DNA of 64,000 nt, from contig OZ023190.1 of the NCBI GenBank assembly GCA_963995505.1, positions 558,001 to 622,000 on the forward strand, in the 5' to 3' direction. The notes beneath the pieces were generated by a model. The model saw only the letters and a program-made list of their open reading frames with translations. It did not search any database and was not told where the DNA came from. How positions within the stretch are numbered: the stretch's first letter is position 1; the number at the start of each line of letters is the position of its first letter. Made by a program: the position numbers and the translations under genes. This document shows positions 53,673 through 64,000 of this stretch, in pieces. This DNA comes from Hypericum androsaemum (taxonomy: Eukaryota; Streptophyta; Magnoliopsida; Malpighiales; Hypericaceae).

Positions 53673-55393
53673 AATTTTCTTGAAGTGGTCAACTCCTTGC
53701 CATAATATTGTAATTCACTTCTGAGACATAACTAAAATTGTTAGAATCTCCATATCCAACTCAATACCTTAAGGTAATGGGTTGGTGGATTTTCCACAAT
53801 TATAAACTTGCCCCCCACGATCGCACTAAGCGATGTGGGATTCTCAACAAAGATGAAAAAGGATAATCAAGAAAAAGAAAAGTTTCCAGAGAAATTCCAA
53901 AGTGGGTGATCTAAAGCAGCATTAGAATACGCTCAAGGCCGTAAGATATGGGTGATACCTGTGCACAGATAGATAGAGAGAGGAGAGATATTAATCAAAA
54001 ATATTAACAGAACCATATCATAACGGATTTCTTCAAGCACCAAAGAAACTAAAGCTTGACCTGCTGGAAGTAGATGAATTGGGTAATCTCCATCCCATCC
54101 ATCCATCCATCCAAATTGATCATCCCAAGCCCCAACCACCAAGCAGATGCCATTCAAAAAGGTTCAGGAGAGCCAGAAAGGATGGAAAATGGAATCCCAT
54201 TAAAAACAATGCAAAGAAATGCTCTCGAGGGAAAACACAATGGCTTACCGGGCTCTCCCAATTATCCTCCAACAAATCGTACATCGTGTGCTCTAACATC
54301 GATACCTGCACAGTTTTTTCGTAATCAAGCTACTTCGAGAGCCGAAAGAAGTAGAAATTTCTCGCATATAGAAACAGATGCACGCCATACAGAGTCGGCC
54401 ATTATAATTAGTCAAGGATTGAGAAGCGGAATGTGCAATGTGTAGGACGAACGGACGACAATAACAAGGGAAACAACGTTACCTATATCTGACAATCTAC
54501 GGATAAAAAGGTTTGAGTATAACCTGAAAATCCGAAGCAAACACATCATAATTCCTGCAGAGTATTTTCAGTTTATGAAAAAAAGGAACAAAAAGCACCA
54601 AAACCTGGAACAGAGTATCGCGCTGAAGCCCGTTCGGGTTCTCCCCTTAACGAACTATCATCCGGATGGATACTTGGCTCCCCATACCTACCGGTCCACA
54701 ACAAAAGACATTTAAGTAACATTTAGGAACCGCCAATCCACGAGAACCTACAAAAACCAAACAAACAAAAAGAAACGAGCGGGAAAAAGGCGTACGCCAC
54801 ACGTTCCAGGGTTATAAGACCTTAAGTCGAGTTCCGGGGGATGGTTATGAACGGAAGAGGAGGTGGTGGGGACGGAGGCCGGAACAGCAGCGGAGAAGCC
54901 GCGGAGGGAGGCAAGGCTAGAGTTTAGGGATGAGGCGGGAGAAAGACCTTAGCCTCCTCGCTCTCTCTTAAACTCCTAAAAATTGGTCGCTTCGCCTTCG
55001 AGTGTCTATTATATAAATAGTGACTTTGTCTTTCCTATTCTATTCTGGTGAGGTGCCAACGGCTATTTTTCTTTTTCTTTTTCTCTCGACACAGGCTAGG
55101 GTTTTTTTTTTTGGTCGAGGGTTGACCGCGCGACTGTTAGTAATCTAACTAGATTCTTTTACATTTATTAGCAATTTCCTATTAAGTCGATGCAGTTAAT
55201 GTGTAAATGCGGAAAATTTAAATAGATTGTTCTACATTAATTAAACATTTTCGGTGCAATATAAACACCGGTACTTTAACACAAAATATATTTTTTATAA
55301 TTTTCTCTTTAAATAGATTTTGGAGATTTTTTTATATTTTTTTCTTGTTGCAAGATGCATATTATATTTTTTTTTCTTACCAATGAATTACAG
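53672..55393. repeat. Second copy of the 5' region of the 48.4-51.9 kb gene
   Basis: Aligned blocks run in order with 50787-51857: GGTCAACTCC(C/T)TGCCATAATATTG, CAGAGAAATTCCA, GAACCATATCATAAC, CATCCATCCAAATT, GGAACAGCAGCGGAGAAGCC, and TTCTTACCAATGAATTAC at the end. The copy is longer through insertions, including the small element at 53739-53849. Confidence 0.8.
53739..53849. mobile_element. Small 111-bp insertion, TRIM/solo-LTR-like
   Basis: It begins TGTTAGAATC and ends GATTCTCAACA, imperfect inverted ends of LTR style. It is absent from the paralogous site at about 50836-50842. A precise target duplication is not visible. Confidence 0.55.
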
Positions 55394-55714
55394 GTATATT
55401 ATCGCATTTCCAGAAGAAAAAAGTGTATTAGACGCGGAAAGCGTACAATGTCTCGAAACAATAACAACAGAAGTAATCAAGTTTCGCCATTACTCTCTTC
55501 CAAGGTTTAACAAAAGTCATCACGGTTTACAGGTTTCATATGCCATGGTTCTTTTCCTGATTATTGCTAAAAAAAATACAGATTTCATTGATCAAAATTC
55601 ACAGTTTGGTAAATTTGAAGTTGTGAATTTAAATTACAATTGATAAACGATATAGTTTCGCCGATTTACACACTCACATTCTATAATTTGAAAATATTCG
55701 ATCAAGTAACAAAT

Positions 55715-55905
55715 ACGTCATTTTGTTGCAACTTAAGTTGTCTTCCAGATTCAATACAGCACCTAACAGAACTCAAGTATATATATTTGGACCATGACAT
55801 GAGTCTTACTTGTATTCCAGAATGCTCACAATTGACAAAGCTGGAGACACTCTCACTCCAGAGCTGCACAAAAAATCAGAAATCTTCCATTTGCTTCCAA
55901 AGTTG
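55715..55905 (+). pseudogene. TNL LRR fragment
   Basis: It reads CLPDSIQHLTELKYIYLDHD, then IPECSQLTKLETLSLQSCT, near-identical to LRRs in the TNLs at 17400, 36400 and 63650. It is isolated, with no TIR or NBS around it, and breaks frame at both ends. Orientation agrees with TNL3 at 60693. Confidence 0.8.
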
Positions 55906-57438
55906 CCATATCCTTCTTTTTTCAATCACAACAACAATGGGGTCAAACTTTTCAGGAACACTAATCAAAATCTTCTTTACAATTTTCTTATCAATGAACT
56001 CTTCACCATATCAATAAATCTAGTGAAAAACTCATCAATCTTCTCATTTTCTTTCATTTTCAGATTCTCAAACTCTCTTCTCAATGATTGAATTGTTAGA
56101 GAATTAGATTTTTAATTCATTGTGGAGGTTGGCCAAACATAAATGTGTATATTGGGATTGAGCCTAAGAGATTAATTAGAAAGAGAAATCTAATTAAATA
56201 TATTCTCTTAGAAATTTTGAGCTAATTATAATATGAGTCACACCAATTGGTTATGAGTGTCTATGAGATCAATGCGAAACTCGTTGAGAAAGTTTCGTAA
56301 CGATAAATAAAATTTGTGAAAAATTAATTCTCGCTGTGAATGAAAAATTAGTTTCAAAGTGATATGGATTTTACTAGGTGTCATGAATTCGAGATTTATG
56401 ATTTCGGTAATCGATCATTTATTGACAACAGTTAATAGGGGGTGTTAATAGTTGTAACCACTCATTTATTGACCATGGTTCATAGGGGGATTTAATAACC
56501 GCCATTATTCTTGAATTTAATGAGATCTCAAAATCTTACTATAAAAAGGGACATCCTCCTCTCTGATTGCACACACCATAACTCACGTAGAGTTTACTCT
56601 ACTCTCTCCCCCTTAGATAAGCATAGACATTCTCACACAGAGTCAGAGTTTTGCAACCGCAGAGGGTTCGCAGGTCGGTCAGATTGTCGCTTCCATCTGA
56701 TGGAGTGATTGGGTGTTGTACCTTGGAAGCTTACTTACCCTTGAGGCCGGAAGCGATATAGGGGAGTAATATGAGCTTAAGGACACACGCTTGATATGGC
56801 CTCATCTAGGATTAAATCCAAAAAAGTGATCGCCAAGAGGAGGGCTAATACCGGAGAACACGAGCTACAAGGAGATGATATTTCTACGGTTTGCTAAAAC
56901 CTTATTGTGAGTATCCTCTTTTTCAATAATGTCCAATTACTTTTCTTATATGCTATTTGTATATGCCTAAGACCAATTATTGCACGATAATGATAGATCT
57001 AATTTCTAACATAAAGATTGACACCCTTTACCTTCCCATCTCCTTGGTACACTTTTTGCAAGATCTCCCAAGCTTTTTTTGCTTTTGTTGCTCTCATAAT
57101 CCGAGGAAAGATCACATCAGAAACTCCCATTTGAATCATCCTAAGAACAGCTGTATCAAGAGTTTTCTTCTCTTTTAGCTTCTCAGTTGAGCTACCGTCA
57201 TATCGGCATCATCATCTGGTTCTTTGTAACCCTCTTGAACCAGTCTAACACTTGAAGTGATCCAAACAAAGTCTTCATCTTCACACTCCATAAATCATAC
57301 TTGTCCTCTTGGAAAAGAGGAACTTGAACTTAACTCAAACTTATAATTCGGTTACTTCTATGGTGTGTCTTCAAACCATTTTTTATGCACTTTCTAATTC
57401 ACTTTGATGCTCCAAGACCTTTGGCTCTGATACCAGAA
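55906..57438 (-). pseudogene. Copia gag remnant interrupted by an LTR
   Basis: Minus-strand gag begins after a primer site TGGTATCAGAGCC (about 57421-57433). It reads EKKTLDTAVLRMIQMGVSD and RIMRATKAKKAWEILQKVYQ down to 57012. It resumes beyond the inserted LTR at 56093 with LRREFENLKMKENEKIDEFF and TRFIDMVKSSL. Pol is missing. Confidence 0.75.
56094..57011 (+). mobile_element. Solo LTR-like insertion in the copia gag
   Basis: The 918-bp segment begins TGTTAGAGAATTAGA and ends TCTAATTTCTAACA. It has a TATA-like ACTATAAAAAGGG near 56538-56550. It splits a continuous gag. The flanking 5-mers (TGAAT and TAAAG) do not match, so either the ends have decayed or a deletion accompanied insertion. 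Confidence 0.6.
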
Positions 57439-57729
57439 TGTTGGCAAGATAAACCATCACAACTCAACCTCTTTAACACGCAAACAAGATCAATTTTTAA
57501 TGGTAAATGGCTGCCATAATTTTTTGACAACAAAACAGGGGAAGTGGAGAAGCCATTCTCTGTGACTTTTTGTCTTCCACAACTTTTTCCAAAAGACACA
57601 CTCAAGTTTTATTATAGAATAAAATTTCTAGAAAAGTTACACACCAATCAACTACTACCACATGCTACTTAACTTACTAAAATATATTTTCAATAAACTA
57701 ACAAACAAATATTAGCAAATTAGTCAACA
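57439..57729 (-). repeat. 5' LTR of the copia remnant
   Basis: On the minus strand it begins TGTTGACTAATTTG and ends CTTGCCAACA, directly ahead of the primer-binding site. It is 291 bp long. Confidence 0.65.
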
Positions 57730-60692
57730 CTTCAATTTACAGGTGGAGGTAAATATGATTTGTCTGCTCAGTAGTTATTCGCTTCTTAAACTGATGCATA
57801 ATACTCATCATCTCTAGATGGATAACATTACATTTCTATCAGTTCAAGAATAATGTATGACTCTGGCATTAGATCCACCACCCTCCACATAGTTAAATCT
57901 GATGAAAGGAATTACATCAGTCATCTTGAAACAGTCACAAATACAATACATAAAGCAAGTTTTCTAAGTTTTCTTTTCAATCTGTTAGTCATGTCCTGAA
58001 AGGAATGACTATATCACCCATTATAGAAGAGAAACTATACCCAGAAAAAAAGGTATGTCCAGAAATTACCTAAAAGTGATTTTGAATTATCCCAAGGACA
58101 AAGAAACTATCTTTGCAAAAATAATGGCCAACTAAAAAATAAAATAAAAAAGGAGAAACACTACAACTACATAAAGAAAAAAGAGAAAGCCTAAAAAGAC
58201 TACAACTGCAAAAAGAAAGAAGAGAAAGTGCAATTAAACTAGAACTCGAGAAAAACAAAAAGAATAGTAGCTAGACCATCGACCATCTTAGATCTTGCTA
58301 TTGGTGATCACCACTCAGCTGACCTCCATCGGCATCTCGCCTTAAAGTAAGGCATTGATGATTCGGCCTCCAAATAAGCCATCGATGATCTCGACTGACC
58401 CTGATCTAAACTGAAACACAAATCAACAACCCTGGAGTATACTGACCCATAAGAATTGATGATCCAGACTATACCGCCCATGGGGATCAATGATCCTTAG
58501 CCAGATGAGCGATGGTGACTACAAACAATATTTTAATACCTTTTCCCTTCAAATTTGGAGAAGTCATATACTAAAAAATTTTAGATCTATGTCCTAGCTT
58601 TACTTAGAAACTTGAATCATATCAATTTGACTCAGGAGTTAAATGTTATAACGGTTATACCAAAGTAGACAATCCCTACCGCGATGGTCAATGGCATTGC
58701 AATTTCAATCGTCGATGGTAGTATCCCCTAGCTTTATCTTTTAGCTTTCCATAGTTACAAGAATCATCTCATTCCGATGTTCGAGACCAAAGATACGACC
58801 AATTTATCAAGAATGGGGTGACCCTTCAGAGTTAGTCGCATCCAACCGAGGTAGCTCCTACAAACCAATTAATGCCCGACCTGATGGAGGCCTCCTAACA
58901 TCTCTCAATGTGTAACCTGTCATGAGGGTACCCAAACTGACTTGAGGGAACTCAACTTGACCTGAGGCTAACCAGAGGGTAGCTAAGTTGACTTGAGGGA
59001 TCCCAACCTACTATGAGGAAACCCAACCTGACCTGAAGGTACCCAAGCTGACTTGAGAGACTTCAATGTGAATTGGGTGAACCCAACCAAGCCTGAGACT
59101 AACCTGAGGATACCTTAGCTCTTATAAAATAAGTTGACATCCAAACAGGCTACCTGATTGACCACGAGCCCTAAGAAATATGACATTTTTGGAATTCAAT
59201 AATATCAAAATTTACTAAATTTTAATAATGTTGAATTCACTATGCTAGAACTCAAAATTTATGATAGATCTTATATATAGTAATTTTTTGAAGCACTTGA
59301 TATTTAAATACTCACTAAATTAATTAATAAACAAATTTAAGACTTTGGCAAAAGGATCAAATTGCCCCTTTTGCTTATACAAGAAGTACAATTAGCACCT
59401 TGTACTTGAAATTGAGTAGCATTGCACCTTATACATATTTAAATAGGTCAATTTACTCTTTCGAAGTAGTTTTCTGGTGACCGAAAATACATCATATCAT
59501 TAGTGGCGTACCCATCAACATAGTGGTGCCATCTCATCTCATTTGCATAATTATGTTAAAAAAAACCCTAGGAATTTGTAAGCCTTTGTTATCTACGTCA
59601 TTCTTTCTTCCTCCCCTTGAGTCTTGACCACTTATCACTCCACCTACGGCGCCTTGCTCTTCCCCTCTCTACCTCTTTCCCCTCACCTCGCTTCGTGTGA
59701 CATACAAAATCACTAATAAATTACGTGACTTGGTGATCTGATTAGGCAGTTATCCAAAAAGAGAAGAAAGCAGATTATTTGGGGAAGAATGTCGAGGCTC
59801 CTCTCTCCATCTCTTTTTGTGCCCTAATTAAACAGACATATTAATTTGTTTCCTTAATTTGGTTGATCATAAAAAAAATGTATTGGTTGGTCTGATTGTG
59901 TGTAGTTGTTCCGATAAATGGAGAAGCGGTTAGGCTGATCAATGTTTATGTCATTGGACAGCACCAAAAGTGACCTCGAGCCCACGCCTTTCATCGAGCC
60001 CAAAACGTTCAAGCCCAACTCTCGCCCAAACGCACAGCTCCCTTTCTTTTTAACGAAAGAAAGCCACGCTTTCTGACCGTTTGGGGCTAAAACCGTAAAT
60101 ACCAGATCAACTAAAAAGAACAAGTGGGGAACAGTCAATCCCCGCTCTCCCTTCCTCTATCATCATCCTCTCCGATGTCGCTGGTTTCTCCTCGCGGGAA
60201 ATTCAGGTGCGACTTAAGTTCTTTCTTTTACTCGGACTTCTTAATTTTCCGTTTTTATGGTCTGTTCTTGACTATGACCTAATTTTAGATTTGTCAATTG
60301 TTTGACTTGGCGTAGATCCATCCAATGCACCGGTTACTTTGCAGTTCGATTGTTGTCGTCGCTTGTCTGGGACAGTCGGCGGCGGTCGTCTGCCTGAGGC
60401 CCGGTCGTTCGCTGGGGAGGGATTGCGTTGTGGAAGACGAGATTCTAGGTTGAAGCTTATCTAAAGAGTTATTGCAGTCTTTCAAGTCAATTTAACTGTT
60501 GACTAAATTATTAACTTACCATAAATATCGAGCTGTTGGGAACGTCAACATAGATTATATGTTTATCAAATATCTTAGTTCCAATATGAAGTAATCGATT
60601 CGCTAGTTCTCCAGATGGACGCAACAGATTATCTGAAATCAATTACTTATAGCATCCGAATTTCTCTGATTCCTTGTGGGTCGCTTCAATCA
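57730..60692. other. Intergenic ahead of TNL3
   Basis: No supported gene. A degenerate minisatellite lies at 58917-59125. At 60177-60207 a short frame MSLVSPRGKF is followed by a GT donor-like site, possibly an orphan first exon. An in-frame ATG at 60615 lies upstream of the TNL3 start, but I prefer 60693. Confidence 0.45.
58917..59125. repeat. Degenerate minisatellite
   Basis: Units combine a GGGTACCCAA(A/G)CTGACTTGAG-like part with an AACCCAACCTGACCTGA-like part, in about 40-bp steps, five or so times. Confidence 0.65.
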
Positions 60693-63600
60693 ATGGCTTC
60701 CGATGCTGCTCCAAGGATAAAGCATGACGTCTTCATTAGCTTCCGAGGGAAAGACACCCGGAAGAACTTCATCAGCCACCTTCGCGCGGCCATGGAGCGG
60801 AACAGTATCGACGCGTTCACGGACAAGGGGCTCAGGGGTGGTGAGGAGATCTCACCCACGCTCTCCACCAGGATCTCCGAGTCTCAAGTATCGGTGGTGG
60901 TCTTCTCCCCGAACTACGCCGACTCGAGGTGGTGTCTGGATGAACTGGTCACAATCGTGGAGTGCAAAGCTGCCGTAGATCAGACTGTGATACCTGTGTT
61001 TCTGCAAGGGTTGCAGCCAACTCATGTCCGGAAGCAGACCGGCGCTTTCGGGGATGGCTTTGGGCGGCTTATACAGGATGCTCGGTACGCGGATAAAGTG
61101 AAGAGTTGGCGGCGAGCTTTGAAGCGAACCGCTGATCTCTCAGGCTGGGCTTCCGATCAAATGTAATTCTTCTTCTTCACTGCTCTTCACTTCTATTAGA
61201 TATGCTTCACTAGGAGTCCAGGCACATGTTTTGACTTGTTTAAGTTCATGCAAACTAGAGGCCAGATGATAGTTTCCTTCTTTTATAGTTTTATTATGGA
61301 CGAAATGTTTCTATTTCTCGGGGTTGGTTTTTCATTTTGATCGAAACTACCTCGTATCCGTCCACCGACATGTCTTTTTATCAAACACAGATGTGACTAC
61401 AGAGTGATCTTGAGTCTTAAAGGGTACATAACCGGGATGTCTTGAAACTTGGTATTGGCTTATGATGTGTATGCATAGAATGCTAACCCCATTGATCACA
61501 TTTAATTCTCTTAATGCGCTTCACTTGCTTCTCCTTTACTGTCAGTATAACGCGTACAATCTGTGTCTCTGTTCCCTTTGACTAATAGCTACACTTGTTT
61601 GCTTTATTAGATCGGAGGAAAAAATTGTAGAGAAGATCCTCAACCGTGTACAGTCTGTTCTCGATCAAATGTCTTCAGATGATTTGTGGCAGCCGTTTAT
61701 TGGAATTGAGTGTGTGGACAAAGTTGAATCAATCTTGTCCTCGCCAGAGGTGAGATGTCTAGGATTATGGGGATTGCCTGGTTCAGGAAAAACCACACTT
61801 GCTGGAAAGATATTTCACCGAATCTCCAAAAACTTTGATGGTGCATGCTTTATCGAGAATGTTAGAGAATTTGCAGAAAGGCATGAATTAAACCATCTGC
61901 GTAGCTCTTTACTCTCCCAGCTTCTTGAAAAGCATGATCAAGACCAAGGCCCTCCTATCATCTTCCGTGGCGACATCCAGCGGAAGCTAAGAAGAAAAAG
62001 GGTTCTTGTCATACTTGATAATGTCAGTGACATAGGTCAATTACAAGAACTGATAGGGGACTATAACTTCTTCGGTCCAGGAAGTAAGGTGATTGCAACA
62101 TGCAGAGACCAGCAAGTCCTCAAGAATGTATGTGACCAAGTATATGAAGTCAAAGAGTTGAATGAGTATGAATCCCTTCAACTCATTCAGCTTCATATGT
62201 TTAAGCAAAGACAACCAACGCCATGTCAGATGGACTTACTGAAAGAAGCAGTCAAATACACACAAGGCTTGCCATTAGCTCTCGTAGTCTTGGGTCGCAA
62301 TCTCTTTGACAAAGATATAACCATTTGGAAGAGCGAGCTTGGAAAACTAAGAAACATCCCGGATTTGCAGATCGTGAAGATTTTGAAGACTAGCTTTGAT
62401 GGACTAGAAGATACAGAGAAGAGCATATTCCTTGATATTGCTTGTGTCATGGAAGGCTGGAATAGACATCGTATTGAAAGTATACTGGATGGTTGTGGAT
62501 TTTATGCTCTAAGGGGAATTACTCGTCTTGTTGATAAGGCTCTGATAACCATATCAAACCAACAAGAAATACGGATGCATGACATAATAAAACAGATTGG
62601 CCAACATATAGCTTCTCATGAAGGTATCAAAGAGACGGGAAGACCTAGAAGGTTATGGAGGAGGAACGAGGAAGTTTCAGATATGCTGACACGAACTCAG
62701 GTAACTAAGAATATATCGTACCTAAAATTTTATATATCAGTTCAAATTCTCAAGGGTTCTATCTGACACGAGCCAATGTCGAGTTTAAACCAAACTATGC
62801 TGCTTTAAAACTCACCGTCTCATTTTATTGCTTACTGGCAAGCAACAAGAATCTGTGACTGTGTTGTTGTCAATTCACTGCAACGTATGCATGTAGCTAC
62901 TTCTTTACAGTCATTATCAATTATCTTTTCACGTTCATGGTTAGGAGGTAGAAGGGACAAGGAACATAGAAGTCATATCAATGGACCTGTCCACTGCTGC
63001 AATTATCAAACTGAGGCCCAAAGTCTTCATGAAGATGCCAAGACTACGAATCTTGTGTTTTCACCATGCTTTTAACAGAAATAACCAGAGAATTTCCCTT
63101 CCGGAGGAACTCAAGTATCTTCCCGATGGATTGCGGTACTTGCAATGGGACCACTACCCTTCGCCATCTCTGCCATCACGGTTTAATCCTGGTAATCTTG
63201 TTGAACTTCGCATGGTTGGCAGCCACCTTAGACGACTTTGGATTGATGGAGTTGAGGAGGTAATGCCGGTGTGTAGTGAATGTTTGTTGACTTATCAAAT
63301 CTATGCTTGCCTTGCCATATTTGCAACCATAAACTGAACTCTTTTGCATCCATGTTTTATTAGGCAGTGCAATTAGCTTGTTGATAGGCCAAATCCAATA
63401 TAATACTAGCACACACTTCACAACTTGACAAGGTTGTTTCTGCAATTCCTCTTCTGATTTATGTTTGTAAATGGATAAGCTGGCTAGTTCATTGTATTTT
63501 CTGAATTGTTGCAGCCGTGCCTGCCGAGCTTGAAATATGTCGACCTTTTTGGATCCAAGAACTTGACCACACTTCCTGCCTTCAGAAAAGCATTGAAATT

Positions 63601-64000
63601 GGAGACACTGCAATTGTCATTTTGTTGCAACTTAAGAGGCCTTCCAGATTCAATACAGCATCTAGTGGAACTCAAATATTTATATTTGGACCATGATAGA
63701 AATCTTACTGGGATTCCAGAATGCTCACAGTTGACAAAGCTGGAGATACTATCCATCCAGAGCTGCTCAAATATCAGAAATCTTCCACTGCTTCCGCCAA
63801 ATCTGATTCAGTTGCTTCTGAGTAAAACAAAGATAAAAGAGTTGCCTCCATCAGTCCAGGCACTGTCTCGACTTCAATTCTTATGGCTGTGGGGCTGTGA
63901 AGAGCTAGAGAGTCTACCAAAATTTTGTGAACTGAAACATCTTAAAAAGCTTAATCTTTTCAGATGCCCGAAACTGCTGACTTATCCAGCGGACTTGAAT
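60693..64000 (+). CDS. TIR-NBS-LRR immune receptor (TNL3), 3' end outside window
   Basis: Predicted exons are 60693-61162, 61611-62700, 62945-63259 and 63515 to beyond 64000, with the same phases as TNL1. The start MASDAAPRIK matches TNL1; the in-frame ATG at 60615 would add 26 residues. The TIR has FISFRGKDTR and SRWCLDELV. NB-ARC has a P-loop GLPGSGKTT, kinase 2 VLVILDNV (the usual second Asp is Asn), GSKVIATCRD, GLPLA and an MHD motif (IRMHDIIKQ). The LRRs are open to the edge (KLLTYPADLN). Kinase 2 VILDN keeps the first Asp, which binds magnesium, but the change may alter nucleotide hydrolysis. One codon in exon 2 is missing relative to TNL1. No stop or frameshift is visible, so the gene is probably functional; C-JID cannot be checked here. 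Confidence 0.88.

Noticed and set aside
60615..60692. Upstream ATG extending TNL3 by 26 residues
   Set aside because: TNL1 has an in-frame stop just ahead of the homologous MASD start, so the conserved start is 60693. The longer form remains possible.

Overview
The window is nuclear DNA of a flowering plant, almost certainly a eudicot. It carries TIR-NBS-LRR (TNL) resistance genes, which grasses lack, with introns at the usual TNL positions. It also has a PPR gene remnant, a DUF538 gene and a dense layer of nested plant transposons. The species cannot be fixed from sequence alone. Coordinates of spliced genes are my own splice predictions, made by comparing the paralogous copies in the window.

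Layout. 1-2000 (minus) is a decayed E-class PPR gene. 2222-2508 (minus), 7959-9023 (plus), 27966-28082 (plus) and 40424-41390 (plus) are four copies of a small secreted-peptide gene with an SGP motif, resembling PIP/IDA-type signalling peptides. Three are two-exon genes with matching splice sites and one is a deletion remnant. 5559-6148 is a TNL tail fused to rearranged PPR pieces. 10347-11466 is a Pack-MULE-like element carrying a NOP14 fragment. 11749-15230 is a complete but decayed PIF/Harbinger transposon with both genes, inserted in a copia remnant. 15881-20158 (minus) is an apparently intact five-exon TNL. 20557-26687 is a copia element with both LTRs and a 5-bp target duplication. 26851-27452 is a hAT-like MITE rich in telomere-like CCCTA motifs. 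29000-34951 holds two truncated copia elements joined tail to tail. 34994-38955 (minus) is a TNL pseudogene paralogous to the first TNL. 42403-42982 is a solo LTR dense in ACGT/G-box motifs. 43034-45543 is a compact LTR element carrying a single uninterrupted gag-protease-like ORF and no integrase or reverse transcriptase (TR-GAG type). 45772-46242 (minus) is a DUF538 gene. 50787-55393 is a tandem duplication of a gene 5' region split by a 1.6-kb polypurine satellite. 55715-57729 holds a TNL LRR fragment beside a copia remnant that is itself interrupted by an LTR. 60693-64000 (plus) is a second apparently intact TNL, cut by the window edge.

How it fits together. This is a resistance-gene cluster that grew by segmental duplication. 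Blocks containing a TNL, a PPR scrap and an SGP-peptide gene recur, with shared flanking sequence, and were then broken up by transposons. Two TNLs look functional: TIR with catalytic-type Glu, P-loop, kinase 2, GLPLA, MHD, LRR and, in the complete one, a C-JID domain with a basic/acidic tail. One TNL is dead and two are scraps. The recurrent linkage of TNL immune receptors with PIP-like peptide precursors is the most interesting biological observation. The peptide genes would probably be missed by ORF-based annotation because each is split by an intron.
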